From NCBI RefSeq assembly GCF_016900375.1, contig NZ_JACJKB010000016.1, forward strand, positions 1 to 55,924: a stretch of 55,924 nucleotides of DNA, written 5' to 3'. The notes under the pieces were generated by a model that saw nothing but the letters and a program-made list of their open reading frames with translations, was not told the DNA's origin and did no database searches. The stretch is from Collinsella tanakaei. GTDB taxonomy: Bacteria; Actinomycetota; Coriobacteriia; Coriobacteriales; Coriobacteriaceae. Below are positions 18,822-28,262 of this stretch, one piece after another (positions within the stretch are counted from its first letter, which is position 1; each line of letters begins with the position of its first letter). The position numbers and the translations under genes were made by a program.

Positions 18822-19039
18822 GTTAATTCAGATATGCGTAAGCGCACAAGTTTGATAGGTTGTCCGCAGCGCGCCGCAGATGCGTTTTAACGGTTTTATT
18901 TCGGACATAACGGACAGTTCTTCTGATTTCTTCCGCATCCGCCCGGATAGAGCCCTTTATCTTGGAGCTTTTCGCGCCGAATTTTCATCCTATCTATCAA
19001 CTAGGTAACGCATATCTGAATCTATTTCTTTAAATTAAC
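18822..19039. repeat. Terminal-inverted-repeat element, about 218 bp
   Basis: GTTAATTCAGATATGCGT at the left end is mirrored by ACGCATATCTGAAT...ATTAAC at the right end. The imperfect arms reach about 33 bp (a second matched block is GATAGG / CCTATC). The interior is more AT-rich than the flanking genes. It fills nearly all of the intergenic space between guaA and the asparaginase gene, so it probably moved in there or carries regulatory signals for one of them. Confidence 0.7.
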
Positions 19040-19144
19040 CCCCGTACCCCTTCAAGCACGCGTTCGAACCGCGGCAGAGGCGCAGCGTTTGGCTCCAGAT
19101 ATGTCACAATAGACGGCAATACGGCATCCACGGGAGCACACCTT

Positions 19145-20191
19145 ATGAAAAACATCCTGCTTATCGCAACCGGCGGAACCATCGCCTCCGCAGAGGACGG
19201 TCACGGCCTCTCCCCCAGCCTCACCGGCGAGGACCTCGCGCGCGCCGTGCCCGAGATCGCCCGGCTCGCCCATATCGGCATCTGCCAGCTCATGAATATC
19301 GACAGCACCAACATGCAGCCAGCAGACTGGCTCCGCATCAGCCGCGCCATCGTTCGAGAATACGACGCCTACGACGGCTTCGTCGTGCTGCACGGCACCG
19401 ACACCATGGCGTACACAGCAGCCGCCCTCTCCTACCTGATCCAGGACAGCCCCAAGCCGATCGTGCTCACCGGATCGCAGAAGCCCATGGAGGATTCGTT
19501 CACCGACGCCAAGCTCAACCTGTTCCAGAGCATCCTGTATGCCGTCGACGACCGCAGTCACGATGTCACGATCGTGTTCAACGGCGCGGTGATCGCCGGC
19601 ACGCGCGGTCGCAAGCAGCGGACCATGAGCTTCAATGCGTTCAAAAGCGTCAACTACCCTTCGATCGCCTATATCCGCAACGACCGCATCATCCGCAGCG
19701 GCGACGCGCTCGTCGCGGCGCAGGGCCTCGCCGCCACCGCTTCCAAGCCCACGGGCCCGCATTTCTTCGACACGCTCGACGAGCGCGTCTTCGTCCTCAA
19801 GCTCACACCCGGCATCAGCCCCGAGATTTTCGGGCTGCTCAAGCCCAACTACGACGCCATCATCCTCGAGACGTTCGGCATCGGCGGCATCCCTGAATAC
19901 GCTGCGTCCAACCAGGACGGACTCTCCTTCAAAGAGGCGATCTTCGATTGGGTCGACTCCGGCCGCACGATCGTCATCACGACGCAGGTCCCCGAAGAGG
20001 GTCTCGACCTCGGCGTTTACGAAGTCGGCCGTGCCTACGCGGAACACTCTGGCATCCTCAAGGGCGATGACATGACCACCGAGGCGCTTGTTGCCAAAAC
20101 CATGTGGGCGCGCGGTCAGTCGAGCGACCCCGACCGCGTCAAGGAGCTGTTCTACCGGCCTGTCAACAACGACCGTCTTGCCGCGCTGTAG
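19145..20191 (+). CDS. ansA: Type I L-asparaginase
   Basis: 348 aa. The signature TGGTIAS is at residues 9-15 with nucleophile Thr12, and the second catalytic pair Thr85-Asp86 is in HGTDTMAY. There is no signal peptide, which points to the cytoplasmic type I enzyme that hydrolyses asparagine to aspartate and ammonia. The substrate-binding IDSTNM (52-57) is also present. A GGGAGC ribosome-binding site lies about seven bases before the ATG. The gene is single and is followed by a strong hairpin. Glutaminase side activity is possible but cannot be judged. Confidence 0.93.
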   Translation: MKNILLIATGGTIASAEDGHGLSPSLTGEDLARAVPEIARLAHIGICQLMNIDSTNMQPADWLRISRAIVREYDAYDGFVVLHGTDTMAYTAAALSYLIQDSPKPIVLTGSQKPMEDSFTDAKLNLFQSILYAVDDRSHDVTIVFNGAVIAGTRGRKQRTMSFNAFKSVNYPSIAYIRNDRIIRSGDALVAAQGLAATASKPTGPHFFDTLDERVFVLKLTPGISPEIFGLLKPNYDAIILETFGIGGIPEYAASNQDGLSFKEAIFDWVDSGRTIVITTQVPEEGLDLGVYEVGRAYAEHSGILKGDDMTTEALVAKTMWARGQSSDPDRVKELFYRPVNNDRLAAL

Positions 20192-20221
20192 CGCTGCGGT
20201 GCCGAATACTATCCCATAACA

Positions 20222-20267
20222 GCAAAGGCCGGGCGCAGGATGCGATCAACCTGCGCCCGGCCTTTGC
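20222..20267. terminator. Bidirectional terminator hairpin after ansA
   Basis: An 18-bp perfect stem (GCAAAGGCCGGGCGCAGG and its complement) encloses a 10-base loop between the convergent ansA and DUF1648 genes. The AAAGG...CCTTT base of the stem gives short U-runs in both directions. Confidence 0.85.
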
Positions 20268-20289
20268 GCATCGAATGTGCGGATCGCGA

Positions 20290-20664
20290 TTACACGGTCA
20301 TCGCCGTGACCACCCGATACATCAGGTAGATGTTCGCGATGTTAATGGCAGCGCAGGTCAGCACCGCGTTGCGCATGAAGCGCTCGGCCGTGGTGACGGC
20401 CATGCTCTGGGAGGTCTTCGCGTGCTCAGCCGCCTTGCGCGACGTCTGCATGTAGATGCCCGCGCCGAATGCAAGGGCCAAAACGGGCGCGATGAACAGC
20501 TCGTACTTGCTTCCCCATCGGCTGATCTCGCCGGAGAGCTCCACACCCATGGGGACGGAATCGGGCAGACCCGGAACGATGATGAAGGCGGCGATGAGCG
20601 GCGCCACGGCGAGTAGGCCGGTCACGACGCTCAGGATGCCCGCCATCTTGCTGTACTTGAACAT
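20290..20664 (-). CDS. DUF1648-containing membrane protein
   Basis: 124 aa with three hydrophobic segments (about 8-32, 56-74 and 92-118). The loop LPDSVPMGVELSGEISRWGSK matches DUF1648, which is found in small predicted integral membrane proteins near SdpI-like immunity proteins; its function is not known. The Shine-Dalgarno AAGGAG lies six bases before the ATG. It is followed by ansA in convergent orientation and preceded by ychF, 33 bp away on the same strand, so the two may share a transcript. Confidence 0.8.
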   Translation of the reverse strand: MFKYSKMAGILSVVTGLLAVAPLIAAFIIVPGLPDSVPMGVELSGEISRWGSKYELFIAPVLALAFGAGIYMQTSRKAAEHAKTSQSMAVTTAERFMRNAVLTCAAINIANIYLMYRVVTAMTV

Positions 20665-20697
20665 GGTTCTCCTTTGCAGCGGATACGTCGCGGTAGC

Positions 20698-21774
20698 CTA
20701 GACGTTGAAGCGGAAGTGCACCACGTCACCATCGGCCATGATGTACTCCTTGCCCTCCATGCGCAGGCGGCCAGCGGCCTTGGCGCCCTGCTCGCCGCCG
20801 AGCTCGATGTAGTCGTCGTAGCTGATGACCTCGGCCTTGATGAAGCCGCGCTCGAAGTCGGTGTGGATGACGCCCGCAGCCTGGGGAGCCGTCGCGCCCT
20901 GGCGCACCGTCCAAGCCTTGACCTCCATCTCGCCTGCGGTGAAGAACGACTGCAGGCCGAGAAGCTTGTAAGCCGCCTGGGCGAGGACCTCCAGGCCCGG
21001 GCGCTCGAGCCCCATGCTCTCCAGGTACTCGGCGGCCTCCTCGGCGTCGAGCTCGGAAAGCTCGGCCTCGACCTTGGCGCAGATGGGGATGGGCGTGACG
21101 CCGTCGATGGGCTCCAGCTCCTCGCCGAGCATGTCCTCGTCGACGTTGGCCACGTACAGGATAGGCTTCATGGTGAGCAGGAACAGGCCCTTGGCGGCAG
21201 CGCGCTCCTCGTCGATCATGTCGAGCGCGGCGGCGCGGTTGCCCTCGTTCAGCCATGCGATCAGGCGCTTGGCGATGTCCAACTTGGGCTGGAGCTCATG
21301 GTCGCGCTTTGCCTCCTTCTCCAGCTTCGGAATCTGCTTCTCGAGCGTCTGGATGTCGGCCAGGATGAGCTCGGTCATGATGGTGTCGGCGTCGCCCGCC
21401 GGGTCGACGAAGTCGCCAGTGCGGCCCACCTCGCGCATGACGTTGGGATCCTTGAAGTAACGCACGACCTCGCAGATGGCGTCGGTCTCGCGGATGTTCG
21501 CCAGGAACTGGTTACCCAGGCCCTCGCCCTCGTTGGCGCCCTTCACCAGACCGGCGATGTCCACGAACTCGACCGTCGCCGGCACGATGCGGCCCGGGTG
21601 CACGATGTCCGCAAGCTTCTGCAGGCGGTCGTCGGGCACGTCCACAATACCCACGTTGGGATCGATGGTCGCGAACGGATAGTTGGCGGCAAGGCCGCCC
21701 TTCTTAGTGAGCGCTGTGAACAGGGTCGATTTGCCAACATTGGGCAGGCCGACGATGCCGATAGACAGGGCCAC
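20698..21774 (-). CDS. ychF: Redox-regulated ribosome-binding ATPase YchF
   Basis: 358 aa. Walker A GLPNVGKST lies at residues 8-16, the switch/G3 region has VDIAGLVKGANEGEGLGNQF, and the NxxE-type motif ANVDED replaces NKxD, as expected for this ATP-preferring Obg-family member. The C-terminal TGS-like part ends MADGDVVHFRFNV. It binds ribosomes and hydrolyses ATP. The start is GTG at 21774: it gives the conserved N-terminus M-ALSIGIVGLPNVGK and has AGAAGG six bases upstream. The ATG 27 codons further out gives a non-conserved extension. Confidence 0.95.
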   Translation of the reverse strand: MALSIGIVGLPNVGKSTLFTALTKKGGLAANYPFATIDPNVGIVDVPDDRLQKLADIVHPGRIVPATVEFVDIAGLVKGANEGEGLGNQFLANIRETDAICEVVRYFKDPNVMREVGRTGDFVDPAGDADTIMTELILADIQTLEKQIPKLEKEAKRDHELQPKLDIAKRLIAWLNEGNRAAALDMIDEERAAAKGLFLLTMKPILYVANVDEDMLGEELEPIDGVTPIPICAKVEAELSELDAEEAAEYLESMGLERPGLEVLAQAAYKLLGLQSFFTAGEMEVKAWTVRQGATAPQAAGVIHTDFERGFIKAEVISYDDYIELGGEQGAKAAGRLRMEGKEYIMADGDVVHFRFNV

Positions 21775-22010
21775 GATGTACCTTCTCTCAAACGAAAGCG
21801 CCCCGCCGGCAAGCAGCGGGGACGCTCGAACCTTCGAGTATGTATGATAGCCCATCGCCGATGCATAAGGGCCACGCCATCCAAGCTCCCCATCATCTTG
21901 GGCAATGTCGCCGTCACATCAGCGCATCGAGGCGCGCGATTGCGAGCTTTGCTCCGCGTCTTGCGCCATGATGATATGGCGGGTTTCAATCCGGTGCTAG
22001 ATCCACCCTG
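21775..22010. other. Intergenic region, no feature recognised
   Basis: These 236 bp between the ychF start and the end of the broken zinc-ribbon gene hold the ychF leader. No repeat, RNA gene or clear promoter boxes were found. The bases next to ychF carry a GC-rich hairpin (GCGCCCCGCCGGCAAGCAGC) of unclear meaning. Confidence 0.5.
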
Positions 22011-22472
22011 TTACTTGGCGTCTTCGGTGTAATCGGTGATGTACTCGTCGGAGATGACAGTCCGTGTGGTCGGAACTGGATAGCCTGTTTCCGCTTCGTA
22101 CTCTTCGGGGGTGACCCAGCGAGACTCGTTGCGGCTTACGACCAGCTCCACTTGACCCGTTCGAAGATTAGGCAAGCCCGCAGCTTCTCCGACGTTCTGG
22201 ACGTAGGACTGCAGGAACATCATCTTCTTGTGTTCGTCGTCCGCAGAGGTCCACTCGTCCTCGGAGTACAGGCCCGTGTCGATAACCATCTTCTTTGCTG
22301 TGGACATCGTCATGCAGCCGACCGCAGTCTGCGAAGCGGCGATGCCATCGCGACCCTCTTCCCAATCGACTCCGCCCTGGTACACAAACCAGATGGCCTG
22401 CTCTCCACGCACGCTTTCATAGCCCGCAACCGCTTGGAAGTACGCCTCCCGCCAGTTTTGACCATCATCCAT
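22011..22472 (-). pseudogene. C-terminal part of the frameshifted zinc-ribbon membrane protein
   Basis: 153 codons continuing the protein above after the frameshift. The residues (AVAGYESVRGEQAIWFVYQGGVDWEEG...DEYITDYTEDAK) have normal composition and acidic character like the upstream portion, whereas the overlapping upstream frame is basic here. The ATG at 22472 has no ribosome-binding site, so this is probably not an independent gene. Together the two parts would code for about 480 residues. Confidence 0.7.
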
Positions 22473-23455
22473 ATATGGCCCTGGATGTAGTAGTACGACC
22501 CTTCGCCCTGGAATCCGAACAAGCCCGTAGCGGCTTCATGTAGCTCGGATTCGGACAGCCAATTAACTGGCAAGGCGGGAATGATTGCCGACGTCGATAC
22601 ACCTCCCGCAGCGATTTCGTCGGTTGTCATAGGGTGGACGATCTGCCCATTTTTGATTTCACAGGCATCCACGCCAAACTGCATCTCTGTCGCAAACGCA
22701 CCCGAAAAGTACGAGAAGTAACCCTGCCAGCCAAGCGCACTGAGCGAATTGCCCTTATCGAAGTCCGATAGCACGGTTTCATCCACCTGCTCCGCAGGCA
22801 GCTCCGAGCGCAGGACGTCGCCCATGACCTGGCCGTACAGCCAAGCGTTATCCTCGCTCACTACATCCTCGAGTCGAGCATCGCCACCGGTGTACCGATA
22901 CAGGCCTTCGTCAGAAAGATAGGCATCGATCTCGCTCGGCTCCATTGCCAGCAGCTCGGCAAGCTGCATGAAGTTATCGGGGTCACCCGTTGCGGATGCC
23001 TGGACTTCGGTCTCCTCCTCCGGAACCTCCTCCTCATCGGCAGCTGGCTCCTCGGCCTCCTCAGCAAGCTCCTCAGCTGCCGGAGAATCCTCCACGATCT
23101 CGGTCTGCGGCTGCATCATCGGAATGACGACATCCGTGACGACGCGGTACAGCGCGTACGCACACAGTGCGGTCGCAAGCGCCGTGATGATGAAGATGAT
23201 GAACAACGGGACGCTCTTGAGCGTCAGGCGGCGAAATGCCGAAAACCCTTTGCGCTCCGGTTTCTGATCAGCCTGAGTCCCTTCGGTACTGGATGCATTC
23301 GCTTCAGAGAGGAAGGCGTCCGAGCCGACATCGCCCTGCTGCTTCTCCGCGGCTGAAACGTCCCCGGCCTCGACGCGCGCGCCGCACGAGGTGCAGAATT
23401 TCGCTCCCCGTGTAAGTCGAGCGCCGCAGTATGTGCAGAAAGATGTCTCGCTCAT
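22310..23455 (-). pseudogene. Zinc-ribbon membrane protein, N-terminal part before frameshift
   Basis: The frame opens with a zinc ribbon (Cys7, Cys10, Cys21, Cys24: CTYCGARL, CTSCGARV), an acidic/Ser-rich linker, one membrane segment at about 82-104 (VPLFIIFIITALATALCAYAL), a strongly acidic stretch and an extracytoplasmic domain. After YYYIQGHI the frame continues with basic, family-unlike residues to 22310. The true continuation (MDDGQNWREAYFQAV) is in another frame from 22472. The shift lies at the ATATAT run 22471-22476: two extra bases or one missing base would restore it. The RBS GGGGAGGG before the ATG is good. The function is unknown; the layout resembles envelope-sensing zinc-ribbon proteins. 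The neighbouring gene has the same design and is also broken. Confidence 0.8.
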
Positions 23456-23495
23456 CCGGCTCGCCCTCCCCTAACGTCCCTGATTGCCGTTTCTA

Positions 23496-25064
23496 CTACG
23501 CCTTCGTCAGCGTGTAGATGTCCTCGCAATCTGCATCCGTCGTAAACCAGCTCTCCTCGTATTCAACCTTGGTGTAAAGAGCCCCGTACGCCGCGTTTGG
23601 ATCATCGCGCTCGCTGAAACCGAAACTAACCGTAATGACCCCATCGCCGGTATCGGGCATCTCGTACTCGGCGACATACTGCATACTCTTCATATGGTTG
23701 TAGTTGTGCCCTAGCGTACTATCCCTTTTCAGCGTGGCGGTAAACTCAATCGGCCCGATTTCCTTGTCACCCTCAGTGGATTCCTGATCGCTCTCAGTTG
23801 GAGCGTGGTAATGCGCGAGGCCCGAGAACGTGCCCTTCACCTTTCCCGTCGTCGGGTCAACCGACTCGATGTCGAGAGTAAACTCGCTGTTTTCCGCGCC
23901 GTAGCAGATTCCCTTGCCCGACTTGCCCGCCGTCTCTTTGAACGTGCCCTTCCAGGTTCCTATCAGCTTGTCAAACGAACTTTTATCTGCGTCATCATCC
24001 AGCACCACATCATCCAGACGCCAATCCCCATTATTGAATTCAAAGGTGGCGGTGACGTCACAGCGCGCATCGAAATACGGGGATCCGGCGTCGCAGGCAA
24101 TCGTCACGGCGCTGGACTGGCCATCATCGCCAAGCTTCACTTCGCTAACCGTAAACTTACCGTTCTCGTACAGCTTCTAAACCTCGTACCAGTCATCCGC
24201 ATGCGTTACGATTCCGTCAGCCTTCCGCTGGATAACCTCCTCGTTGGGACCCTTCTTTGCCGTATATTGCGAATCGCTCGTGCTCGCCGAGAACGGCTCC
24301 CACGAATTGCCCTGCTTGATATAGGAAACTGACACAGTGCGCTCGGCATCGACGCCAGTGCTAGACGCCTTCACCTTCACGTCAGCGCCATAGTACTCGG
24401 AACCGACACCGCCGAAAAGCGTTCCTTCCAGGCTCTCGCGCTCCTCGTTCACGATCTCAAAGGACGAGATTTTGAACGAGTCGCCGTAACCGTATTCGCC
24501 GTCATCCGCCCAGTCCGACAGCTCGGCACGAACATCGGCCTCGATGCGACCTCGATCGGGCTTCCCGTTCAGCAGGCCCGACAAGCCGCCGAAGCACACG
24601 ACCACAACGAGCACCACGGCAACAGCAGCCCCGGCAAGTATCGCCGGCTTCGGAATCTTGCCGCCCGAAAGATGCTTGGAAACCATGTCCTAGGAAGACG
24701 GATGCTTGGGCTCGTTCGCCTGGTTTGCGGCAGCAGTGCTCTCCTGAGGAGCAGGATTCGCCAGCGGCCTGGGAGCGTCTTGAACAGCAGCAGCGGCGGC
24801 ATCCTGGGAAATGGGCTCAGCGGAAGGAACGGCATCGTCTAGAGCCGCCGCACCATCCTCCTGAGGCACGGTGTCGTCTTCTCGAGCGGTTGCGCCCGAA
24901 TCATTTACCTCCTCAGCGATTGGCTGCTCCTCCGTCGAGCCGCAAGGCTCCTGCTGCAGCAGCTCCTCGCCACCCGTCTCGTCTTCCTGCTCAACGGGAT
25001 ATCCGCACTTCGCGCAGAAACGATAGCTCGGCTCGACCTCGTATCCGCAGTTCTTGCATTTCAT
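23496..25064 (-). pseudogene. Zinc-ribbon membrane protein interrupted by two in-frame amber codons
   Basis: One continuous reading frame of 523 codons with TAG at 24690-24692 and again at 24177-24179, and no frameshift. Segment 1 (124 aa) has a zinc ribbon (Cys3, 6, 17, 20: CKNCGYEV, CAKCGYPV) and an acidic/Ala linker ending KHPSS. Segment 2 continues DMVSKHLSGGKIPKP and a membrane helix (ILAGAAVAVVLVVVVCFGG), then an outside domain ending DDWYEV. Segment 3 resumes KLYENGKFTVSEV and ends YTLTKA. Both stops could come from CAG by one C-to-T change. The start at 25064 has GGAGGG upstream. Separate translation of the segments is unlikely to give a working protein, although the segment 2 ATG (24686) and a GTG (24140) exist. 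The 237 bp on to 25301 hold nothing recognisable. Confidence 0.8.
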
Positions 25065-25301
25065 CGGTTCAGCTCCCTCCTGCCAGCCAGGCATGCTCCC
25101 GCACTCGATTCCGAGCACGTTCCTTCTCCTTGCGCCAACATTAAACTGACCCACGGCCTAAGAGTTGCGCATTTTTCGACATACCTGCAGGTGAAGCCGT
25201 GCCAAACAGGGCATCTAGAAGCGCGAATGCGCCCGCGCGGCCATCTCTGCCCGCCTTCTGCTACTCACTCTATTGATTTTTAGAACCGTAAAAAGGGTGA
25301 A

Positions 25302-26600
25302 TTAAGGAGTAATTTTCAGCTTAATCTGCTTGAGGCGCCGAGCATTTACCAGCCGGCTCACATCAAGCCCCTCGGCGACACAACGCCTGAGAAGATCAGA
25401 AAGGGCAATGCCGACCTCGGCAATCTGGTCGTCGATCCTATGCTTCAGCTCAACCCATTTGGATAGGTCCGCACGCACACGGGCAGCCGCGCTGTCGGCC
25501 TCCACGGTCGGATACAGCTCCCGCACGATCTCTGCAACGCTTGCCCCCTGGAGAAACATCCGTCGCGATGCCTCCCTATCCGCCCTTGACCGAGCGTTCT
25601 TCGCGTCGGTCTTGCGCTGCCGGGAGCAATACCGTCGCTCGGCCCCGCGATGTCCGACCAGCGAAAACGGCTTTCCGCATTGCTCGCAGTATCCGATTGA
25701 CACCCTGCTGAGGCGTCTAGAGAAGTCGTACCAAAGCCATGCCAGAAAGCTCTCAAAAGAGAGATTCCCCGTCGCATCGTAATCTGCAAACGCATCAACA
25801 TGCACACCATCGAGATGAGCCGAAACGATCGCCCTCAGGAGGGCAGCGATTGCGGGGAGATCCTCGGCGCATAGTTCCGAATCTTCGAAGACATACCTGT
25901 CGGGCTCCACGGCAAAAGTGGCAAGCGCCTCCTTGCCATCGGCAATCCCCGCATCTTCCATGAGCTCCTGTAGGTCGGAGGCATCCATATCTTCCGCAAG
26001 CCGAATCGCTACGAACTCCAGATAGGTCAGATCCGCTTCGTCGTGCCGAGCGACGGAGACGTAACAGATTCCATCGGCATCCTCCGTGCGCCGAATCATC
26101 GGCCGCGTCGAAACGACGTCTCGATATTCCCCGCAAACCGCAATGGCAACGTCGAGCTCATCGAAGCCGACACCTGCTGCCGAATCGATTACCCGCTGCT
26201 TATGCACCCGTCCGAGCGCCTTGAGCGACGATATCGGCTTCAAGCCGTTGGCGCATTCCTGAAGCCTCGTCGCGAGCATCGCAACGTCCGCCGCGTACTT
26301 CCATGCACGAAGCGATTCGATATGCGATGAGCCGAACAGCGGTCCCGACCACTGTGCGAATGCGTAAAGCATCGATTCCGCACGCTGCGCGTCGGAAGAT
26401 TCCGCCGAAGGAGAGCATAGCGCGAGGTCGATGAGATCCTTCGTTGCCGCAGGCGATGACATCATCGCGCGCTGAGAGGGCTCGGCACTCATCAGCTCCC
26501 GCGCGGACAGCACATCGAATTCGAGCACCCCATCATCGCGCAGCATAACCCCTCGGAAGGGAATGAATCCCTGAGAGGTCTTTGTCTGCACGAACGACAT
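25302..26600 (-). CDS. Hypothetical protein with CGNR-like Cys motif
   Basis: 432 aa, not assigned to a family with confidence. The first 300 residues are mostly acidic and helical, without membrane segments. At about 312-345 it has CEQCGKPFSLVGHRGAERRY followed by CSRQRKTDAKN, which resembles the CGNR-type zinc finger (CxxC, aromatic, R-rich, CS) but lacks the last cysteine. The following ASRRMFLQGASVAEIVRELY segment could be a helix-turn-helix. A nucleic-acid-binding role is therefore possible. The Shine-Dalgarno GAAGGAG is nine bases from the ATG. It is downstream of the ferredoxin-like gene on the same strand, but a strong terminator lies between them. Confidence 0.65.
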   Translation of the reverse strand: MSFVQTKTSQGFIPFRGVMLRDDGVLEFDVLSARELMSAEPSQRAMMSSPAATKDLIDLALCSPSAESSDAQRAESMLYAFAQWSGPLFGSSHIESLRAWKYAADVAMLATRLQECANGLKPISSLKALGRVHKQRVIDSAAGVGFDELDVAIAVCGEYRDVVSTRPMIRRTEDADGICYVSVARHDEADLTYLEFVAIRLAEDMDASDLQELMEDAGIADGKEALATFAVEPDRYVFEDSELCAEDLPAIAALLRAIVSAHLDGVHVDAFADYDATGNLSFESFLAWLWYDFSRRLSRVSIGYCEQCGKPFSLVGHRGAERRYCSRQRKTDAKNARSRADREASRRMFLQGASVAEIVRELYPTVEADSAAARVRADLSKWVELKHRIDDQIAEVGIALSDLLRRCVAEGLDVSRLVNARRLKQIKLKITP

Positions 26601-26647
26601 GGGGAGCGCTCCTTCAAGCGAACGGAAACCTATCGACCATCATGGAA

Positions 26648-26677
26648 AACGCGCGCGGTTCGCAGGCCGCGCGCGTT
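26648..26677 (-). terminator. Terminator after the ferredoxin-like gene
   Basis: An 11-bp GC stem (AACGCGCGCGG / CCGCGCGCGTT, 8-base loop) lies just beyond the stop codon at 26686. Read on the minus strand it is followed by TTCC, so the U-run is short but begins inside the stem. Confidence 0.7.
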
Positions 26678-26685
26678 GGCAGTTT

Positions 26686-27951
26686 TTACTTGTCGAGCTT
26701 CTCCATGGAGTCGAGCATCTTGTTGAGCTTCTTTTTTGCCTCGGCCTTGGTCTTCTCCATCTCGATGCGGGCCTTTGCGGCCTCGGCGGCCTTCTTCTCG
26801 GCCTCGGGATCGGGAACCACAAGATCACTTGCGTCGTGCTCAACCATGGTGAGCGCATGGTCCTCGCAGGCCTCGGCGCACAGGCCGCAGCCGATGCAGT
26901 AGGTCGGCTCCACGGCAAAGCGCCCGGCGCCCACGAGGTCCGTGGCGTGCGTGGGGCAGATCTTCACGCACTCGCCGCACAGGGTGCACTTGGAGAAGTC
27001 GCACTCAGGGGTCTTGACCTGGATGTTCTCCGCGAGCTCGGGATAGGACTGAAGCGTCGACAGCATGAGCTGGCGGCCCTGCGTCAGGATGCGGCGACGC
27101 TTCTGCGTCGTGGTGCCGCAGGCGTTCTTGAGGGTCTTCTCGAGCGCCGAGATCTTCTGCGAGTGGTCCTTCAGGCGCTGGGCGACCGAGGTCACCGCCG
27201 CCGTCGCGGGGTTGAGCTTGCTCACCGCAAGACCCGTCGTGCGCATGATATTGTCCATGAACTCCTTGCGCTCGAACTCGCGGCGCTTCGTGCAGGTGAG
27301 CGCCTTCGCGTCGACCTCAAGGCCCAAGCCGGCGCCCGCCCACTCCTCGGCGGTGGCAATCGCGTTGCCCAAGATCTCCTCGCCGGTGGTGTTCTTGCAG
27401 TTCTCGCAGATATCGAGCGGCAGATACACGCTTACGTTCGGGTAGTCCACCAGCACCGAGAACCAGACCTCGGGCGTCACGTCGCCGATGCAGGCAACGA
27501 CGACCTCGTTCTCGCGCGGTAGGCGACGCAAGGCGCGCGTGCAGGTCACATAGGCCGTCTCGTACGCAGCAGCGGCACCCGCGATGGCGTCGTACAGTTT
27601 CTTGGGCTGGATGCGCGGCGACACGAACGCCTCGGTCGGGCACACGGCAGCGCACAGACCGCACTTGCGGCAGCTGTCTTTGATCTCGATGCAGAATTCC
27701 TCGATGTCGATCGCATCGACCGGACAGGCATCCATGCAGGCGGTGCAGGAGCTCTTCTCGTAGTTGCACACCAGGCACGGGATGGAGTTGGCGCGCGGAC
27801 GCTCCTTGTAGTCGGCGGGATTCCAAACCGGCGCATCGGGCGCATCCACGCCGAGCAGCGCATCGGTCACGCCGGAAAACGGGTCCTTCAGAGCGCCAAG
27901 GCCCTTGCTGATATCGATGATGTCGTCGAACAGGTCGTGCTGCTGCGCCAT
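26686..27951 (-). CDS. Ferredoxin-like protein with four [4Fe-4S] motifs
   Basis: 421 aa, soluble. Two ferredoxin pairs are separated by about 210 residues. The first pair contains CTACMDACP (about 69-76; preceded by CLVC) and CRKCGLCAAVCP (94-105); the second contains CTLCGECVKICP (about 322-333) and CIGCGLCAEACE (352-363). The middle part has another CENCKN site. The C-terminus is a charged coiled coil (about 375-421). It is likely a cytoplasmic electron carrier or redox subunit; no partner is encoded next to it, and the redox partner cannot be named. The ATG at 27951 has GAGGGAG eleven bases upstream, a rather long spacing. Confidence 0.8.
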   Translation of the reverse strand: MAQQHDLFDDIIDISKGLGALKDPFSGVTDALLGVDAPDAPVWNPADYKERPRANSIPCLVCNYEKSSCTACMDACPVDAIDIEEFCIEIKDSCRKCGLCAAVCPTEAFVSPRIQPKKLYDAIAGAAAAYETAYVTCTRALRRLPRENEVVVACIGDVTPEVWFSVLVDYPNVSVYLPLDICENCKNTTGEEILGNAIATAEEWAGAGLGLEVDAKALTCTKRREFERKEFMDNIMRTTGLAVSKLNPATAAVTSVAQRLKDHSQKISALEKTLKNACGTTTQKRRRILTQGRQLMLSTLQSYPELAENIQVKTPECDFSKCTLCGECVKICPTHATDLVGAGRFAVEPTYCIGCGLCAEACEDHALTMVEHDASDLVVPDPEAEKKAAEAAKARIEMEKTKAEAKKKLNKMLDSMEKLDK

Positions 27952-28113
27952 AACGAAAACGCTCCCTCATGCGAAGGGGCCGACAGGCCCCACGTTGCAA
28001 CCCTTCAATTGTAACCGGACTTACCGGGAGATGAACGCACCGATCCGCGTTGCCACCTATCCCCCGCCCTTCTTAGACAGCAAGAACACATCGACTGTGA
28101 GGGAAAGCTAATT

Positions 28114-28262
28114 ATGAAGCCCGTTTTCAGCGAATCTCTCTGACAGAGCTGAGTACAGCGCAATGCCGAGAAACTCTCAACTGGGAAAACGCCGCGCAGC
28201 GAGCTCCCAAAACGGCCCTTCACTCCAAGACCCAAATGGGATTCGCTGAAAACGGGCTTCAT
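28114..28262. repeat. MITE-like element, family 1, copy A
   Basis: 149 bp with ends ATGAAGCCCGTTTTCAGCGA and its exact complement (ATTCGCTGAAAACGGGCTTC plus AT). The interior shares GAGTACA, AACTCTCAACTGGGAAAACGC and spacing with copy B 257 bp away, and the bases before it (GACAGCAAGAA) are shared too, so the mobile or duplicated unit is larger than the hairpin. It has no coding capacity. Confidence 0.85.

Noticed and set aside
24141-24686. Independent small genes in the amber-interrupted region
   Set aside because: All segments share one frame with continuous protein character and domain order; the inner starts lack good ribosome-binding sites.
23496-25064. Genome-wide reassignment of TAG to an amino acid
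   Set aside because: Many intact genes in the window end with TAG at the expected family C-terminus, so a general code change is not supported.
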